In this document: positions 6,403 to 6,896 of the stretch, in pieces
Layout of the letters: the number at the start of each line of letters is the position of its first letter
How positions within the stretch are numbered: position 1 is the first letter of the stretch
Assembly: GCA_947508155.1 (NCBI GenBank)
Contig: CANNRM010000030.1
Coordinates: 1-6,896 of the forward strand
Source: Rickettsiales bacterium
GTDB taxonomy: Bacteria > Pseudomonadota > Alphaproteobacteria > Rickettsiales > Rickettsiaceae
Length of the DNA: 6,896 nucleotides
Direction of reading: 5' to 3'
Translations under genes and position numbers: made by a program
The notes under the pieces: model-generated
Told to the model about the DNA's origin: nothing
Databases searched by the model: none
Seen by the model: the letters and a program-made list of their open reading frames with translations, nothing else

Positions 6403-6449
6403 TTGGTGGGCTTCGTTATAAAAACAACATTATAAAGAGTGTTCGAACA

Positions 6450-6821
6450 ATGCCTACAAATAATCAATTAGTGCGTTTTGGTAGAAAGCCAAAAACATAT
6501 AAGTCAAAGTGTCCAGCGCTGCAAGGTAACCCTTTTGCAAAAGGCGTGTGTGTAATCGTAAAAACAGTTACTCCTAAGAAACCTAACTCTGCTCTTCGTA
6601 AAATGGCGAGAGTGCGTTTGAGTAATGGTAGCTATGTGAATGCTTATATTCCTGGTGAGGGTCACAATCTGCAAGAGCACTCGACTGTGCTTGTTCGTGG
6701 TGGTCGTGTGCCGGATCTACCTGGTGTGCGTTATCACATCGTTCGTGGTGCTTATGATACACAAGGTGTAAAAGATAGAAAACAAGGCCGTTCTAGATAC
6801 GGTACAAAACGTCCTAAGTAA
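6450..6821 (+). CDS. rpsL: 30S ribosomal protein S12
   Basis: The complete 123-residue S12, a core protein of the decoding centre of the small ribosomal subunit, is the first gene of the str operon here. Hallmarks are [11 protein letters not shown] at 41-51 (Lys 43 is the classical streptomycin-resistance position), [10 protein letters not shown] at 69-78, and [13 protein letters not shown] at 84-96 with Asp 89, the residue methylthiolated in other bacteria. Position 88, Lys in Escherichia coli, is Pro. This and [23 protein letters not shown] and RKQGRSRYG resemble the Rickettsia protein as I remember it, while GHNLQEHS is the common bacterial form, absent from Rickettsia. It lacks the C-terminal tail of Rickettsia S12. 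A weak AAAGAG lies ten bases before the ATG. Tandem stops TAA-TAG end the gene, and rpsG starts 18 bases later. Confidence 0.98.
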   Translation: MPTNNQLVRFGRKPKTYKSKCPALQGNPFAKGVCVIVKTVTPKKPNSALRKMARVRLSNGSYVNAYIPGEGHNLQEHSTVLVRGGRVPDLPGVRYHIVRGAYDTQGVKDRKQGRSRYGTKRPK

Positions 6822-6826
6822 TAGGT

Positions 6827-6832
6827 AAGGGG
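6827..6832 (+). promoter_or_regulatory. Strong Shine-Dalgarno for rpsG
   Basis: AAGGGG lies seven bases before the ATG at 6840 and is the best ribosome binding site in the window, much stronger than those of the glycosyltransferase genes. It confirms the rpsG start. Confidence 0.7.
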
Positions 6833-6839
6833 TAAATAT

Positions 6840-6896
6840 ATGTCACGTCGTCACGCAGCTGTAAAGAGAGAAGTTTTGCCGGATGTAAAATACGGA
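6840..6896 (+). CDS. rpsG: 30S ribosomal protein S7, N-terminal 19 residues (3' end outside window)
   Basis: The visible residues, MSRRHAAVKREVLPDVKYG, match the alphaproteobacterial S7 N-terminus (MSRRH.A.KRE.LPD.K). S7 starts assembly of the 30S head by binding the 3' domain of 16S rRNA. It follows rpsL in the standard str-operon order, so fusA and tuf may come next, outside the window. The 18-base spacing and good Shine-Dalgarno support co-transcription with rpsL from the promoter near 6353-6381. Confidence 0.95.
   Translation, partial: MSRRHAAVKREVLPDVKYG

Overview
The window looks like part of the chromosome of an AT-rich alphaproteobacterium, most likely a Rickettsiales-type intracellular bacterium. 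The best evidence is the ribosomal protein S12 gene at the right end. It carries several residue blocks that I remember from Rickettsia S12 ([44 protein letters not shown]), yet it keeps the ordinary bacterial [10 protein letters not shown] block that Rickettsia itself has altered. The first 19 residues of S7 (MSRRHAAVKREVLPD...) are also alphaproteobacterial in style. I made this assignment from memory, without an alignment.

Layout, left to right. Positions 1-1173 (+) hold the C-terminal part of a membrane acyltransferase (acyltransferase-3 family) fused to an SGNH esterase/transferase domain; its N-terminus lies outside the window. Positions 1191-2099 (+) hold a membrane-anchored putative glycosyltransferase of a poorly characterised type. 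It meets a four-gene operon on the opposite strand head-on, and the two reading frames overlap by 24 bases inside an imperfect inverted repeat. The operon, transcribed right to left, runs GT2 glycosyltransferase (6262-4934), GT10 fucosyltransferase-like (4937-3864), GT25 glycosyltransferase (3867-2932) and LicD/fukutin-type phosphotransferase (2927-2076). The first two junctions are 4-base ATGA overlaps and the third is a 4-base gap, so the genes are almost certainly co-transcribed and translationally coupled. A 187-bp intergenic region (6263-6449) separates this operon from the divergent rpsL-rpsG genes, the start of the str ribosomal operon.

Taken together, six adjacent genes appear to build and decorate a surface glycan: chain extension (GT2), fucose transfer (GT10), transfer of galactose or a similar sugar (GT25), addition of a phospho-substituent such as phosphocholine (LicD), and O-acetylation (acyltransferase/SGNH). 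The fucose, GT25 sugar and phosphocholine combination resembles the host-mimicking decorations of mucosal pathogens such as Helicobacter and Haemophilus. The most unusual feature is that four consecutive enzymes (302-aa protein, LicD, GT25, GT10) each begin with a short basic N-terminus and a single hydrophobic helix. This gives them a signal-anchor layout like eukaryotic Golgi glycosyltransferases, which is not the usual form of the bacterial families. I saw no mobile element, CRISPR array, tRNA or rRNA gene.
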